64,000 nucleotides of DNA from Gerris lacustris (taxonomy: Eukaryota; Arthropoda; Insecta; Hemiptera; Gerridae), in NCBI GenBank assembly GCA_951217055.1, contig OX578280.1, positions 15,291,394-15,355,393 on the forward strand, written 5' to 3'. Shown in pieces: positions 1-12,254 of this stretch. The translations under genes and the position numbers were made by a program. The notes under the pieces are model-generated. The model was given only the letters and a program-made list of their open reading frames with translations, searched no databases and had not been told where the DNA came from. The first letter of the stretch is position 1. Every line of letters starts with the position of its first letter.

Positions 1-169
1 CCCGCCTACAGTTTCCGTTTAATCCTACAAATGCATAGTCATATGCAATGGGGTCAAGAAATAACGAGTGAACAAAAATATACAATGATCCTTATTTACT
101 TGTGTCCGATGACATTTTCAAATGAGAATGTTAATCTTTGAATAATATATATAACACAGTTGAATATGA

Positions 170-410
170 GGCACTTCTTTAGATTGTTACTCCCCTTTAT
201 AAAATTATCAGAGGGGAGTGACAATCTAAAGAAGGTGTACGGAATGTTCATCTTTAGACTGTTGTTCCCCTTTTAAAAAAGTGTTATATTCCTTTGTCCC
301 AAAGTAGATACATTGGACTAAGACTAAACATCCCTGTGTCTTAAAGTTATTTAGTCAAAGTCATTTATATTTTTTAAAAAAATAGGGGAGTAACAATCTA
401 AAGAAGTACC
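170..410. mobile_element. MITE, family I copy 1, with 8-bp target duplication
   Basis: The ends are inverted repeats of about 26 bp (GGCACTTCTTTAGATTGTTA then CTCCCC; the right end differs by one base). The 8-bp direct repeat GAATATGA flanks it at 162-169 and 411-418. Sub-terminal inverted copies of the same motif lie inside, near 210-272. It has no open frame. The 8-bp duplication fits hAT- or P-type transposition; the superfamily is inferred. Other copies lie at 28596-29474 and, reversed, at 58143-58384. Confidence 0.85.
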
Positions 411-418
411 GAATATGA

Positions 419-1436
419 TTTCTCCGCTATCAATAGTTAGATAATATAATATGTATTTTTATCATTAAAGTATATATTTATTTATTCTAAAGCAAGAAAT
501 CCTTTCTTTTCCTAACTGGATTATTTAATATCAATTTCAAAACATGTCCCCTTCTTACTTTTAACTATTTTATTGAATAAAGAGCCCTTAAGCTAGAGGC
601 AACGGGTTTAATTTTAATATTTAGAAAAAAATGTGAAAGTAAATAAATTAATTTAGATATCAATTTAGATAAGTTATTATATCTATTTGAAGACCAACAA
701 ATCAAAACAAACATTTATTTTTATTGGAATAAATGGGGTTGCCTTAGCTTAGCAATAACAAATCATTTCGTAGTGAATCGTAGCCGTTGAGAAACCACTC
801 GATTATATAAATTGTATAATTTAATTCCTCTTGTTGTCAATTCATTCCATCGTAGATAAATAATATTTCGACGATTTCTAGTAGATCATTATAAAATAGA
901 ATTTCCTTGAACCAAATCAGTGTTGTTGTTGATTCCACGAATATGTCTCTGTTTAGACATATGTTTTATTTACTTAGAAAAACAACAGTATCCGTTTTCT
1001 CAGTAAAAATACGTCTAAATAACTATCATATCATCCAAACACACCTATTTATCTTTTAATCTTATCATTTCATGAACTTTTCGTGTCACTGCTAATTTAA
1101 ATTCGTTGAATGGGTATCGGTTAAACCTTTGATACTTGAACTTTTCCTGAGACATATTTTATTGTATTCCTTGAAACCAACACTCATTCCGGTCCCAGTC
1201 CGAGCCGGAATACTTAATATTATATTATTTTAACGCCAGTTTTATCATTCCTATAAAGTTAAAAGATTTCGACTATACGAATCGGGGATCGGATAACCGA
1301 GACTTAAGTGAAACAAGTAAGGCGCGCTTCACGTAAGTACGTGGGGCGATAATCGCCGGTTTCTGTACATTAAAGTTAGTAAGCATTAAGTATTATTAAG
1401 TGTAATATAATTACACTAATTTTAATAGTAATATTA
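419..1436. other. gene-free AT-rich stretch
   Basis: I see no convincing open frame, RNA gene or repeat shared with the rest of the window. A slightly GC-richer patch at about 1190-1365 has no coding signature. Confidence 0.5.
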
Positions 1437-1675
1437 TTTTTCTACTCTTCAAGACCTTTAAATTGATGTACAACATGTCATAGTTACTAAAAACTTTTTT
1501 AGTCGCCCGCCATATTGCCCGCCATCTTAAAAATATTACATGTGAAATTTTAATAGTTGCATATTCTTTTTCTATATTTCAAGACCTTTAAATTGATATA
1601 TTACATGTCATGGTGACTAATAACTTTATTTTTAGTCACCCGCCATGTTGGCCACCATCTTGAAAATATTAAGTG
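1437..1675. repeat. direct duplication of a ~115-bp unit
   Basis: Two diverged head-to-tail copies (about 1437-1550 and 1568-1675). Each has CAAGACCTTTAAATTGAT, an ACATGTCAT.G box, and a CGCCATnTTG..CGCCATCTT box. The following sequence to about 1795 carries a 'pattern ATTTCATG... then GACAGACAGACAGACAG' module seen in other families here. Confidence 0.7.
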
Positions 1676-2147
1676 AAAAATCCTAAATGTGTCTAGTTGT
1701 CTCAAATGCCGAGATGCACCTATGTGCCGAATTTCATGTTCCTAGCTATAGTAGTTTATGAATTGAAACAAGCAACGGACAGACAGACAGACAGAGCCGT
1801 TATATAAGGTCTCTTTTTGTACTTTGTACAGAAACCTAAAACATTTCGGTTATATTTAATAAATGAACAACTTTTAATAATAAAATGGTGATTTTGAAAC
1901 TGTATTGAGAATCATCTAGTCAAAATATTAAATAGATTTATTAAATTATTATTATACTGAAAGAGAAATATTTTAAAATAAGAGAGATTATATCATTCAA
2001 TTATGATTTTATTTCATTCATAATTTCTAAGTAACAAAATAGATATAATTTACACTTTCTAGGAATTTCAATTAAAAAAGAAATATTACAGATACAATTG
2101 TTATTTTGAAAACCGTACTTAATTAATGTTATTATTATTTTAATATT

Positions 2148-2793
2148 AGGGTAGTGACACACTTCGCCACACGGGTAGCGCCACCCGGGTGGCGCCTCTG
2201 GTTGATGCCACTTGCTTCCACCACCTGTCTTGCGCCACCCGAGTTTTTACTTTTTTCGACCAGTCGAGAAATGGACCCGGAGGAGATAGCTGTGCTTGCT
2301 TATCATTTTTTTTCGTAAAAGAAGAAGGGGAATAAGGCGTTTTGGGGTTCATCCAATAACTTCAGACAAAAAAATACTAGTTAGTTTCTTACAGTGTATC
2401 CTGTATCCCCGTATCAAAGAGGACAGTAACAATTTTTCAATTTGTTAGCGAATGTCGCGTGGAACTTGCAACGAATTGCTTAGAATATTGAACAACAGTT
2501 TGACGAGTAAAGACACTTATATGAGGGATGCAGCCAGCCCCTGATTTGATTTCCCCTAATTTGATTGAAGGAGTGAGGGCTGAGTGGCGAGGATTTGGGT
2601 GGACCGTCTGTCAGGCTCAATTGAAAACAATTGACTGACCGGGTGGCGCCACCTGTGGGTGGCGGCTAGACCCTGGGACGGTCGACCGGTTAGTGCCCCC
2701 CGGCGGGTGGCGCCACCTCGTGTGACAGGTTGAATTCTATTCTCATTGCTGACCGAGTAGCGCCACCCGGGTGGCGAAGTGTGTCACTAGCCT
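2148..2793. mobile_element. GC-rich fold-back/MITE with long terminal inverted repeats
   Basis: The two ends are inverted: TAGTGACACACTTCGCCAC on the left and its complement at about 2771-2789. Both are followed inward by GGTGGCGCCACC-type palindromes, which recur inside at about 2640-2720. It stands out as GC-rich in an AT-rich background. The flanks TAATATT and TAATGTT are a possible imperfect duplication. No transposase is present. Confidence 0.7.
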
Positions 2794-2824
2794 TAATGTT
2801 GTTATTTTAAGATTGATGTTACTG

Positions 2825-3215
2825 CTTCCAGGCTAACCGAAGGTAACGGAAGCTATGTGTGATCGCTCCAAGAACGATTTTTTTTTATGTCTCCGACTTT
2901 AAAAATTCCATCAGAAATTCGTTTTAGACATCAGGAATTTTTGGTCCATGACAGATTAACACTGTCTGTCACTCAATTTTTGCTAACCAAGGTACTTACT
3001 ATCTTAATAACTAATCGTCCGTTTTAATGAAATTTAGAAGGAAGGTTATAATTAGCCCATTGTGGGTACCATATATACGTTTCAACCTTCTGCACTTATT
3101 TGTTTCTCTTCCACATGCACACAAACATACATTAATTTACACCTATATCTTTAAAAATGCTCATCTGATTGTTATAAAATTTCTAAAAACCATCTAACCA
3201 ATAACTAATGTTATT
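2825..3215 (+). repeat. family F dispersed repeat, copy 1 (truncated)
   Basis: It opens with a GCTTCC...GGTAACGGAAGCTATGTG block, then GATCG..CC..GAACGATT, then ATGTCTCCGA. The later landmarks are a 'TTTTAATGAAATTTAG' segment and 'TTCAACCTTCTGCAC...TCTTCCACATGCACACAAACATACATT'. The same order occurs at 25128, 33285 and (reversed) 33775, 57640. It is non-coding. Confidence 0.7.
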
Positions 3216-3770
3216 CAAAGGAAGTATTCAAAAGAAGAAATTATGATATTAACACACAAATAGTTTTGCCAAAAGTTACATTAATCGAACAAATCATCAT
3301 CCCATCTTAGAAAACACAATGATGACTTTGGAAAAATAACTATTAATCGTAGTGCATACACTCATAATGTAATATAATAGACAATATGTATTCAAAAGAA
3401 ATAGAGAGTTTCGCCAGTTTCGCCCAATTTGGGGGGATTGAATTCTAGAAGCATGTGGAAAACCTACAAAGGGTTCTGGAGTTCATGAACCTTTCCTGAA
3501 AGTGAAAACCCTTGGTTAGCTCCTTAACCAGATCAAAGGAAAGGGAAATTTCGTCGATAAAAGTATTATCTAGATTGGACCTAACACTACAAAAGAAAAA
3601 TCCATAGATAGTGACCACACCCAGTACTCCTTAATACAAACTTACGCCTGAAAAGGGAAATAAACAATCAGTAATCCAGCCTATCTATAACTAAATTTAA
3701 TTTTAGATTAGACTCAATAGCTCAGTTCCTTTTTCACTATACAATTGATAAGTTTAGTATCAGTAATCAC
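3216..3770. other. gene-free stretch
   Basis: No supported feature was found between family F copy 1 and the hAT element. Confidence 0.5.
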
Positions 3771-3778
3771 AAAACTAT

Positions 3779-4794
3779 CAGGGACGTAACTAGGCTAGTT
3801 TCCACCCGGGGCAAGAACTCGCTTTGGCGCCCCCCCCCCCCCCCCCCCTTTCATTTTAACCAAGGCCCAAACGAAGAACCTCCCAGACAACACCTGATAT
3901 TATTGTCACCAATAATTAATTGCACATTTTACTCATTAAAACTATCTAATTCAAATTCATGGTAAATAAACGCTCGAATTCAAAAGTAAACAGTTTATTT
4001 GTTAGTTGTAGTATTATATTTTTGTACATAGTGCTATTGTATTGTATTGACAAATTAACGGATAAATAATAGCTTATTTGCTGTATTTTTACACATTTAT
4101 CATAATCGCTGCAAAATAAAATGAAAAGTGATATCAAATTATATAAAATATGCAGGCTAAATAAAAACTATTGCACAGTAAAACATTTAGTTGAGCTAAC
4201 TAATAATTAAATTATACATTTTAGATTGCAAACCCATGACTACTTTGATTATTAGCATTATACATATAAAGTGTAGACAATATTATAATCTTCTGAGAAA
4301 GTGTGAAAGAAATGATTCTAAAAACTGAAGGCCTCAACTAAACTAAAACTTTACTTTACGGGCGTTTTTTAAGTGCAAACCATTTTACAATAACATCAAA
4401 AGATAGTTTTGAACTAATTTTGTGCTCTATTGGTATGATGCCTAGGTTGGTTAGTCGTTGTTGTCCTGTCAAATTTGTGATGTATTTTTTTTTTTAATTA
4501 TTTTTGTTTACTAAAACTCATTTCGTTTGAGGCAACTGACACTGGTGCTGTGAGAAAAACGCTATAGTTATGTTGGGGTGGGCATCTTCGAGTCTATTTT
4601 GATATATTAGCGTAATAAGATTGGATAGTGTAGCCGTTTTCATATTAGGACCACAATCCAATGTATGGTACTTAAAACTCTCCACTTTTACTGCCAGCTC
4701 TGCTAAATTGCCAGTTGTGCGTCCCTCAAAAACCGGTGCCCGGGGCTCAACAAGCTCCGTCCGCCCCCCCCCCCCCCCCCTAGTTACGTCCCTG
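3779..4794. mobile_element. non-autonomous hAT element, 1016 bp
   Basis: Perfect 15-bp terminal inverted repeats CAGGGACGTAACTAG (3779-3793) and CTAGTTACGTCCCTG (4780-4794) are flanked by the exact 8-bp duplication AAAACTAT (3771-3778, 4795-4802). Long C runs lie just inside both ends (about 3831-3848 and 4764-4780). CAG-starting ends plus an 8-bp TSD are diagnostic of hAT. The interior is AT-rich with no transposase-like frame, so it depends on an enzyme supplied elsewhere. Confidence 0.92.
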
Positions 4795-5007
4795 AAAACT
4801 ATTGTTCATAAAAATTCGGACATTCCACAAGAATGAAAAGCTATCTTCACTTAAAAAACTCCTTAATTTTCTTGACAGAAGAAGAAGTTTTGAGAAAGTA
4901 TTTGGGTATGCATGCAGAATAATTTAAAATAAGACAGTAACACACTGTTTACTTGATGATTATTTTTTGTGTGGTAATGATATAAACAATTAGTTCTTTC
5001 TCATTAA

Positions 5008-5280
5008 GAGACGTCTCGACCCTTTTTAGGGTTTCGTTGGTAAAACAAAAAAAATAAACCTTTATAGTTTCGTTCCTGTGTCTGTCTGTCAGTCTGTCAC
5101 TCTGTACGGTTCCAATAACTTTTGAATCAAAAGAGATAAAACCATGAAACTTTCCAGTATTAAAGATCGTTTTGACGCGCACACAGGAAAAATATAGCAA
5201 ACTCAAAATTATCAGCTGTTCAAATTCAAAATGGCGGATAATTCACGTCACACGAAAAAATATATTCATAGTAATGATGT
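5008..5280 (-). repeat. family E repeat, copy 1
   Basis: Read on the minus strand it contains CAAAATGGCGGATAATTC-type sequence complemented, a GTTTCATGGTTTTATCTC segment, 'TTATTGGAACCGTACAGAGTGACAG' and a short CAGACAGACA run, ending at ACCCTAAAAAGG. The same order is found at 51460-51705. No coding capacity. Confidence 0.65.
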
Positions 5281-6199
5281 AGCTGAGGTAAAATTTAAAT
5301 ATTATTTCTATCTCTATGAGAAAAAGTCATCCTTTTTTTATATAAAACAATTAACTGGTAACAATTTATAAAAATAATAAAATATGGACAATAGACATTA
5401 TAACATCTAATTAAAAATAAACATACATAATTTTAACATTATATTAAATATGTATGTATCATATACTAGAACGATCACAATGCATCCCTTATCTGTGATA
5501 ACCTCAGGACCAAAATTACACATTTTAAAATACAAAATGGTGTTAAAAATAATTTTTTAAATTTATTTGTATATTTAAAAAAAAAATAACTCACCCACTC
5601 ATTTCCATCTTTGCTTAATTCAAACTGGTGTAAAAAAATAAAAGCTTTTGAACTCTAATAAAAAAACTCTAGCTCATTCACTAATATCCTTTCAATGTTC
5701 ATAATTATTCACTTATTTGTTTGTTCACGATAGATCATACAATCACTATAATTACAAAAGAGAACTCAATTACTCATATTAGAACTTTATAACTTCACTT
5801 ATAACTTACTTGTATTGTATTGTTATAACTTTATAACTTTCACAATTGATCACTATAACTTAAACGTAATATGTTTAGGATGATTTCACCATCCGTTTTG
5901 GTGAAAGTTGGTTTCACTTAAACAACGTTATCACAGTTTTTTTGTAAAAAGGTTTTATCAAAAATAGAAACTCCTCAAGTTGAATCTAGTTAGTTTTGTA
6001 ACACACAAAAAAAAGAAGTCGTTTGATTAAAAAAGATCGATAAAAAAGCAACAACAACAAAGAGATAAATAATATCAGGGTTAATAGTTATACTATTGCC
6101 TTTACAATAAAATAGTTTTTTGCTATGTTCATATCCATACATAATTATTTGATACCTTGAGGATTAGGTACTACATAATCTAAAGACTATATAATTAAA
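5281..6199. other. gene-free AT-rich stretch
   Basis: Simple AT-rich sequence. Short words such as TAACTTATAA recur around 5785-5840. No supported gene. Confidence 0.5.
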
Positions 6200-6500
6200 C
6201 AAAAGAAGTTATTTACACTAAAAGACAGAAACAAACAAGAAATAATTCTAGAAGGTGAATATGACTCGTGTTAAGTGTAAAATTAATACTAAAAGGAGTT
6301 ATTTTAATTAAAAGACTCAAATAAAAAATAATTCTAGAATGACTCGAATGAAGTAAAATTAATACTAAAAGAAGTTATTTATATTATAAGACTAAAACAA
6401 GAAATAATTCTAGAAGGTGATAAGGACTGTAGTAAAATTAATACTAAAAGAAGTTATTTACATTAAAAAAAACGGAAATTAACAAAAATAATTCTATAAT
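6200..6500. repeat. diverged tandem repeat, four ~75-90-bp units
   Basis: Each unit contains CTAAAAGAAGTTATTTA, an AAGACT..AAACAAG segment, AATAATTCTAGAA and a GTAAAATTAATA ending. Units begin near 6204, 6291, 6368 and 6440. They differ by small indels, so this is an old array. Confidence 0.75.
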
Positions 6501-6814
6501 ATAAGGTGAAGATGGCTGGAGTGAGGTAACTTCTAATGAGGTGACCTCGGTGTCAATGCCTCTTACTTTATTTTATGCCTAATGACTCAATTACTAAAAA
6601 TAAACATTTATACACTACTCTAATGTAGAAATAAGTTCTTTATATTTTATCCACTTAAAGAGAAGTCAAATCTAGAATAACCTAATACAATAATAATAAT
6701 AATAAAATAATAATTGGTAAAGTATGTGATGTAAATTGTTAAAAAAAGTTTAGTAAAAATTAAATTGAAAAATGGGTGATAAATTGAGAGAAAAAAAAAA
6801 GTTTCAGTCCTAAT

Positions 6815-7050
6815 AAAAAAAGTTTCAGTTAGTTAAGACGCTTGCTTTAATGATACAAATAATAATTTTCTTTTAATTTTGCCTTAACTCCGCTATGGTA
6901 CAAACAGTTATTACTTTTAATTTTGTCTCTTTTCTCCGCCATGTATAAGTAGTTAGCAACGTATACGTACTTAGTACTTAGCAGTGTGATTTTATAATTT
7001 AATGAAAAATGTAAGGAACTTCGTTCCTACGGGTGTCCCTCGACACCACA
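6815..7050. repeat. family M repeat, copy 1
   Basis: Contains TTTTAATTTTGCCTTAACTC, an AATTTTGTCTCTTTTCTCC segment, CTTAGCAGTGTGATTTTATA and AAGGAACTTCGTTCCTAC. A reverse-complement copy with the same order lies at 36480-36655. Confidence 0.75.
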
Positions 7051-7179
7051 ATTTTTTTTTTTTTTTTAACGGTTCCTTTTTACGTTATAAAAACGATTCC
7101 GGTTGTAGCATCTCGATAAATTCAACAGTTTAAAAAAAAAAAAAAAAAAACATACATAAAAGTGTCACTTCCTAAAAAA

Positions 7180-7557
7180 AATGGTTAGTTTAGGTTAAGT
7201 TTTTTACCTTTCGACCTAACCTAAGCATAACCTTCCTTTATTTTCCTTTATAAAGTGACAACGTTAATTTAAAAAAATAAATAAAACTAGGTACTGACTT
7301 TATCGAGGCAACCGGAATAATTTTTAATGTAAAAAAAGAAACAATTAAAAAAAAAAATAAATGCAAGTAAATCGGACAGAAATAGTCGGGCCAAATAATG
7401 AAGATGAACCGTAAAAAGTATAGGGTAACCTTCTAAGGAAAACAAAGGAAGGTTATGATTAGGTTAGGTCGAAAACGTGGGTCGAAAAGTACAAACCTTT
7501 AACCTTAAATGGTTAGTTTAGGTTAAGTTTTTTACCTTTCGACCTAACCTAAGCATT
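7180..7557. repeat. direct and inverted repeats rich in AACCTAA
   Basis: A ~49-bp block starting ATGGTTAGTTTAGGTTAAG occurs at 7180-7228 and 7509-7557, almost identical. A 25-bp inverted pair (CCTAACCTAAGCATAACC... at 7213 and its complement at 7444-7468, one mismatch) lies between. Probably an old MITE-like element. Confidence 0.65.
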
Positions 7558-8199
7558 TTATGTTTTTTTTTTTTTTTAAATTTTTTCTAAATTTTCCATA
7601 GCAACTGACATTTTAATAATTATTAAAAATAAAGAATTTAAAAATTACATGATGGAAATACTACAACCGGAATAGTTTTTATAATGAAACAGTATAATGT
7701 AAAAAGAAACAGTTTAAAAAAAAACCGAAGTAAATCGGAAAATTAGAAATAGGTGAACCAAATAGTGCATATTAACCTGCTAATTATACATAATTAGGTT
7801 ACTATAAAAATCAAAGTCATTACTAAATTGATAGTACTGGAAAAAGTGTTTCAATCAAATAAAATCGCTAAGAGGACTGTTGTACTTAACACAAGATTGC
7901 ATAGCATGTTACAATTACAACTTCTGATAAATCAATAAACAATTACAGCTGAATAGCTAAATCCTATAGCGAAGGTTCAAACTTACCTATTAATTAATAA
8001 TGAAAGGGAATTGAACTCGGCACGTGTTAATACAATTTTAATTAAAATCTAGCAATGACAAGAGTAGATTTAACATAAGTAGTAATTAATTTGGTGGTAA
8101 TTAATTTTTTATTTTATTTTTTTTAAAGGTACTTATTCTTGTTTCTAATATTATCACAAGTAGACCTCCACTACTTATTCTAAATGTTTTTTATATATT
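7558..8199. other. gene-free AT-rich stretch
   Basis: No open frame or shared repeat was recognised. Confidence 0.45.
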
Positions 8200-9136
8200 T
8201 TACTACGTTTTTATTAGCTCACTTTCTTGTTTGTTTGTTTGTCCAGTACAAATCTTGCAATCGATTTTTAACTAACTTCCTGAGTAGCTAGACATTTGAA
8301 ACTTTTTGAATAGCTCAGAGCTCAGAACACGGTGACAAAGCATTATTTTAATACTTTTAGCCATCTTTCAGCAGAAGTTAATTAGTTTTCAGCAAATTTT
8401 GCTCTATGGAAAGTTAGTTCGGAAAAATCCGCAATTTATTTTATCTCCAGTAGGGAAAAAAAGTTATGATTTTGAATTAGTTTAGAGGGACAAAAACAGG
8501 TCTTTTCATCCCTAACTCAAAAAGTAGGGAGAAAAAGTAAAAGTAGGGCGAAAAAGTAAAGTAGGGCAAAAAAGTAAAGATTGCAACTTAATTATTTTAT
8601 AAATAGTAGAAAATGTATGACTAATGTAATAAAGTTGTCGAAATCAGGTTGGCGGCACTGCGCTTTTTTGACCATGTTTATCTTTGTTTACAACATTATA
8701 ACCTGCATCTAAATAACCTTCTATTTGAGTTTAATTCCAATTCTTATTTGTTTTTAATATTGAATCTCTTATATCTGCTATTAAAAGTGCTAATAATTAT
8801 TGTTATTTATTAAAATATTAAATAAAAACTGTGCAATGGACGAAAATGTGAATCTTTTTTCTACTGGAGATAAAATATTGTATGTACCTCGTGAGTAAAG
8901 TGCCATTATTCCCCTCGCGATAATTATCTCCCTCGGCTTCGCCTCGGGATTTAGGGACCATGGTTCCTTCGGCTTCACCTCAAGAACCAACTTTTTCGCT
9001 CAGGGAATAATGGCTTACTTTACTCCCTATGTGCATAAATAACTATTATTGGTTTTGACATATCCCATGTTTACAATCTTCATTTTGACGGGTTTCAAAT
9101 TTATGATTTATGACATAAAATATAAAAACGTAGTAT
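8200..9136. mobile_element. family H MITE, copy 1, split by family G
   Basis: Ends are inverted: ACTACGTTTTTAT (about 8202) and ATAAAAACGTAGTAT (about 9122). The left part runs to about 8438 and the right part resumes at about 9052. A contiguous ~340-bp copy at 38660-39000 lacks the internal 600 bp, which shows that family G inserted into H here. Confidence 0.85.
8439..9052. mobile_element. family G element inserted in family H
   Basis: Begins at TCTCCAGTAGGGA and ends near GTGCATAAATAACTATTA. Inside are CTACTGGAGATAAAATATTG (near 8862, complementary to the start) and an inverted pair near the right end (GAGTAAAGTGCCATTATTCC at about 8891 and its complement near 9003-9026). TCGGCTTCGCCTCGGG-type palindromic words lie between. 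Two further copies are joined in tandem at 55899-57130. Confidence 0.8.
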
Positions 9137-9512
9137 ATTAAAAGTTCTTTTTATCTTTTAATTTTATAATAATTACTTTGAAATTAATTATTATTAGTTT
9201 GTATATTTAAAGTAATCTTATGAAATCTATTCTATCTTTTTACCCACTAAATAAATATCTAAAACTATAAAACAATAATTGACGATTGACGGTGTAATTG
9301 CATTAATAATAATCGTATATTATACAAAATAGACAATTCACAAGTTAATTACTGACTCGACAATAATTATTTCATTAGTAGAATAACCATATATAATTTG
9401 TATGGTAAAAATCCGTCTGTGTTGGTGATTATTTTGCTGATATAATGAACTTATTGTAAACTATTTCATTAAATAGACAATATTGAAAACTACATTTAAA
9501 TTATTAAGTATT

Positions 9513-9860
9513 AACTCGCGCATAACAAAAGCTGTAATTCGAGACACAATAATACGTTAATACTTAATAACTATTACTATTATGTTATACGTTAATACTT
9601 AATAACTATTAAGAATTAACTTGCACTTAAGTCGCGCACAATAAAAGCTGTAATTCGAGACACAATAATACAATACTTAATAACTATTACGTTATACGTT
9701 AATACTTATACGTTAATACTTAATAACTATTTAGTATTAACTCGCACAATAAAAGCTGTAATTCGAGACACAATAATACGTTAATACGTTAATAACTATT
9801 AAGTATTAACTCGCACTTAAGTCGCGCACAATAAAAGCTGTAATTCGAGACAATAATACG
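9513..9860. repeat. tandem repeat, ~100-bp units
   Basis: About four diverged units contain GCGCACAATAAAAGCTGTAA, TTCGAGACACAATAATACG and variable numbers of TTAATACTTAATAACTATTA. Unit length varies because the inner word is itself repeated. Confidence 0.75.
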
Positions 9861-10208
9861 CGATTTCAAAACGAACTGGAATCTGATAGAACCTGACGAT
9901 ACAAAGACCGGTTTAAGACTGACTGTCTTTATGTTGTAGCTTAGAACCTAACAAAGTGACTTCCCCACTCCGACCTGGCTTTATCTTCAGACTCAACTTG
10001 CCCTTGTTCGAACCAACAGATATCGAAAGAGGTGTCAGTACGTTATGCCTTCCTTTCTCCCCCCTCCACAAGTTGATATAACAACAACACAGCGTATAAC
10101 CTCGATCCTACCTTTGGTAATATTATTATTATAGTCCAGGAAGCATACAAGGTACATTCGTCTATTGTATTAGCATTTCTATGTATTCTATTGAGTGACT
10201 ATGACTAT
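9861..10208. other. slightly GC-richer single-copy stretch
   Basis: Sequence from 9870 to 10080 is less AT-rich than its surroundings. I find no long frame or splice-site pair supporting an exon. Confidence 0.4.
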
Positions 10209-10211
10209 ACT

Positions 10212-10878
10212 AGGCATCGCATGGCTCTATCATTGAAGCGAGCGTATAGTAATAAATATGTATTGAATATTTAAAAAAAGATTATTGTGAATCATGATGA
10301 GTTGATAGATAATGGGTCTGGTAGTAGTGCAGCGGCTAGTAGTAAGGGAACCACCCCGCATTCTTACTATTCCACTAACCACACATCTCTATTTCAATAT
10401 TTATAATTTGTATCTCTTTGCTACAAACAAACTACTGCATGTATCAAATTGAAATTTTGCATGCCTGTTTCAATTGTGCATCAGATGGTGTCTATGAAGT
10501 TTTATTAAAATCGTTACGTTAGAACGTAAGATATCGGTAAAAAGGTTGTTTTCTCTATTTTAAACGTTTAGGCCCGCTTTAATAGTTTTAGCGATCTTTA
10601 TTAATTCATAGCGGTGTCGCTGTTGGTTTTACTATAAAATGTTATTTGAAAAAAATGTTTGTCTCATCAAATAGATGATGATAGAATCTTTTCCCGTCCT
10701 GAAATTCCAATTTAATTTTTGAACCTCTCATTTACGCGAGCGTTGCGCGCGAACTCTTGGACGGATCACGCTGTCCAACGAACTTAGCCTGAGTATTAGT
10801 AAGAGGATCATGTATACCAAATTTCAACTAAATCGGTCAACTTTTACTCAAGTTATCGTCACACGCGTGAACGTTACT

Positions 10879-10946
<68 letters not shown>

Positions 10947-10998
10947 CGGAGCATATTTCGTTGAATGTAGGAAGCTCGCTACGCTCGCTTCAATAATA
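10212..10998 (-). mobile_element. family C element, copy 1
   Basis: Reverse complement of the copies at 24378 and 39587. ATTGAAGCGAGCGTA occurs inverted near both ends (10232 and 10980-10994). The outer segment GGCATCGCATGGCTCTATC (about 10213-10231) is shared with all three copies and ends CTAG when read on the element strand, followed by T. A CAGA array (10878-10946) lies near the other end. No transposase or Rep frame is present. It could be a Helentron-like non-autonomous element or a MITE. Confidence 0.75.
10878..10946. repeat. (GACA)n microsatellite inside family C
   Basis: An uninterrupted tetranucleotide run. The same site in the other family C copies has a long TCTG run (39629-39689) and only about three units (24437-24450), so array length varies between copies. 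Confidence 0.95.
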
Positions 10999-12254
10999 CC
11001 TGTTCGGTCTACTATAGAAGGATAATCATGAACAGGTATGTAGTCACAGGTGTATAGTTTATCAACTTATTTGTAGGTACTAACTATTTATTCACCTAAG
11101 AATTAATTGTAAAGCAAAAATAATTTTAAGTAAAATTTTAGCAATTCAGGACAAATCATTTTCTACTCACAAAAAACTGGAAAATTGTGCAGTCAAAGAA
11201 ACAGTGTTTTTTTTTTTTTAATAATAAACCAAGGACCTTGTTATTTTCACATTTCACGTATTTTTTTCAGATACATTTTTGAAATTATTTTTTATATTAT
11301 ATAAAGAGCTTAACTATTAAGAATGGTTATTTATCACTGATATAAGAAACAAAATTCTACAAATTTCACACAAAATGCATGATATCTTGGAAACGATATT
11401 GTTCTCGGATATGGGGTCTGGTTAATAGGAATTATATTATTTAATTTTTAAAATGGATAGAAAATCTAATCCAGTTCATCCACTGATGGCCAGGGTCAAA
11501 ATAACATATTGTGTAAAAAACTCATAATAACTTTAAGTGCAGTTTGTTTGCTAGTGGGCTCTTTATCAGGGGTCACATAGCTTTGGTGGGTGTGAATAAG
11601 TTCAAATAGAATTTAATTGAAATTACATAATATAATTGATTATATAATATATAATCTTATTATCAATTAAAATATTGCAAACAAGTATATATTATTGATA
11701 GCATAAGGCATAAAGTCAAAAAGTTCGCAAAAAAATCAGTTATTTTATTTGACTATGTTATAGTGGTAGAGATTATTATGACTGGTAACTAATTTATTTT
11801 TTTCATCAAAAATACTTCATATTAATATTTAATGTAATAAAAAAAATCTATATAGGACATATTTGCATTATATTTTTTAAGTAAAATATTAGTTAAAGGT
11901 ACTTTGAAGATGAGCAACTGCCTTTTAAGTTAAAGAAATCATACCACCTTTGGCATAGGTGAAAAAAATGAAACATGCTCACGAAAATTACATGAAAAAA
12001 AAAAAAAAAAAAAAAAAAATAGATAATAAAATAGAAAACAAAGTCACCAGAAAAAAGCTTTAAATTTTTTTTTTTTCAACTAATCTACCGGCCTTATTCA
12101 ATGTAAAAATGTACATTTTGAAGAAAGGCTTCTCAATTTTCCTGTTTTTTATGAGTAGAAAAATTACTGTCCTGAATTGGTACAATTTTAAATACAATTA
12201 TTGAATTATGAGTAGAAGAAATAGTAGGTATACCTAAAAATAAATTTATTTACT
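10999..12254. other. gene-free AT-rich stretch
   Basis: Contains poly-A runs (notably 11996-12020) and poly-T runs. No gene or shared repeat was recognised. Confidence 0.5.

Noticed and set aside
7180..7557. Telomeric TTAGG-type repeat
   Set aside because: AACCTAA words are part of a longer dispersed block and not a tandem pentamer array.
10810..11025. Open frame with DRQT repeats
   Set aside because: Translation of a CAGA microsatellite inside family C. The other family C copies have different array lengths and no conserved frame.
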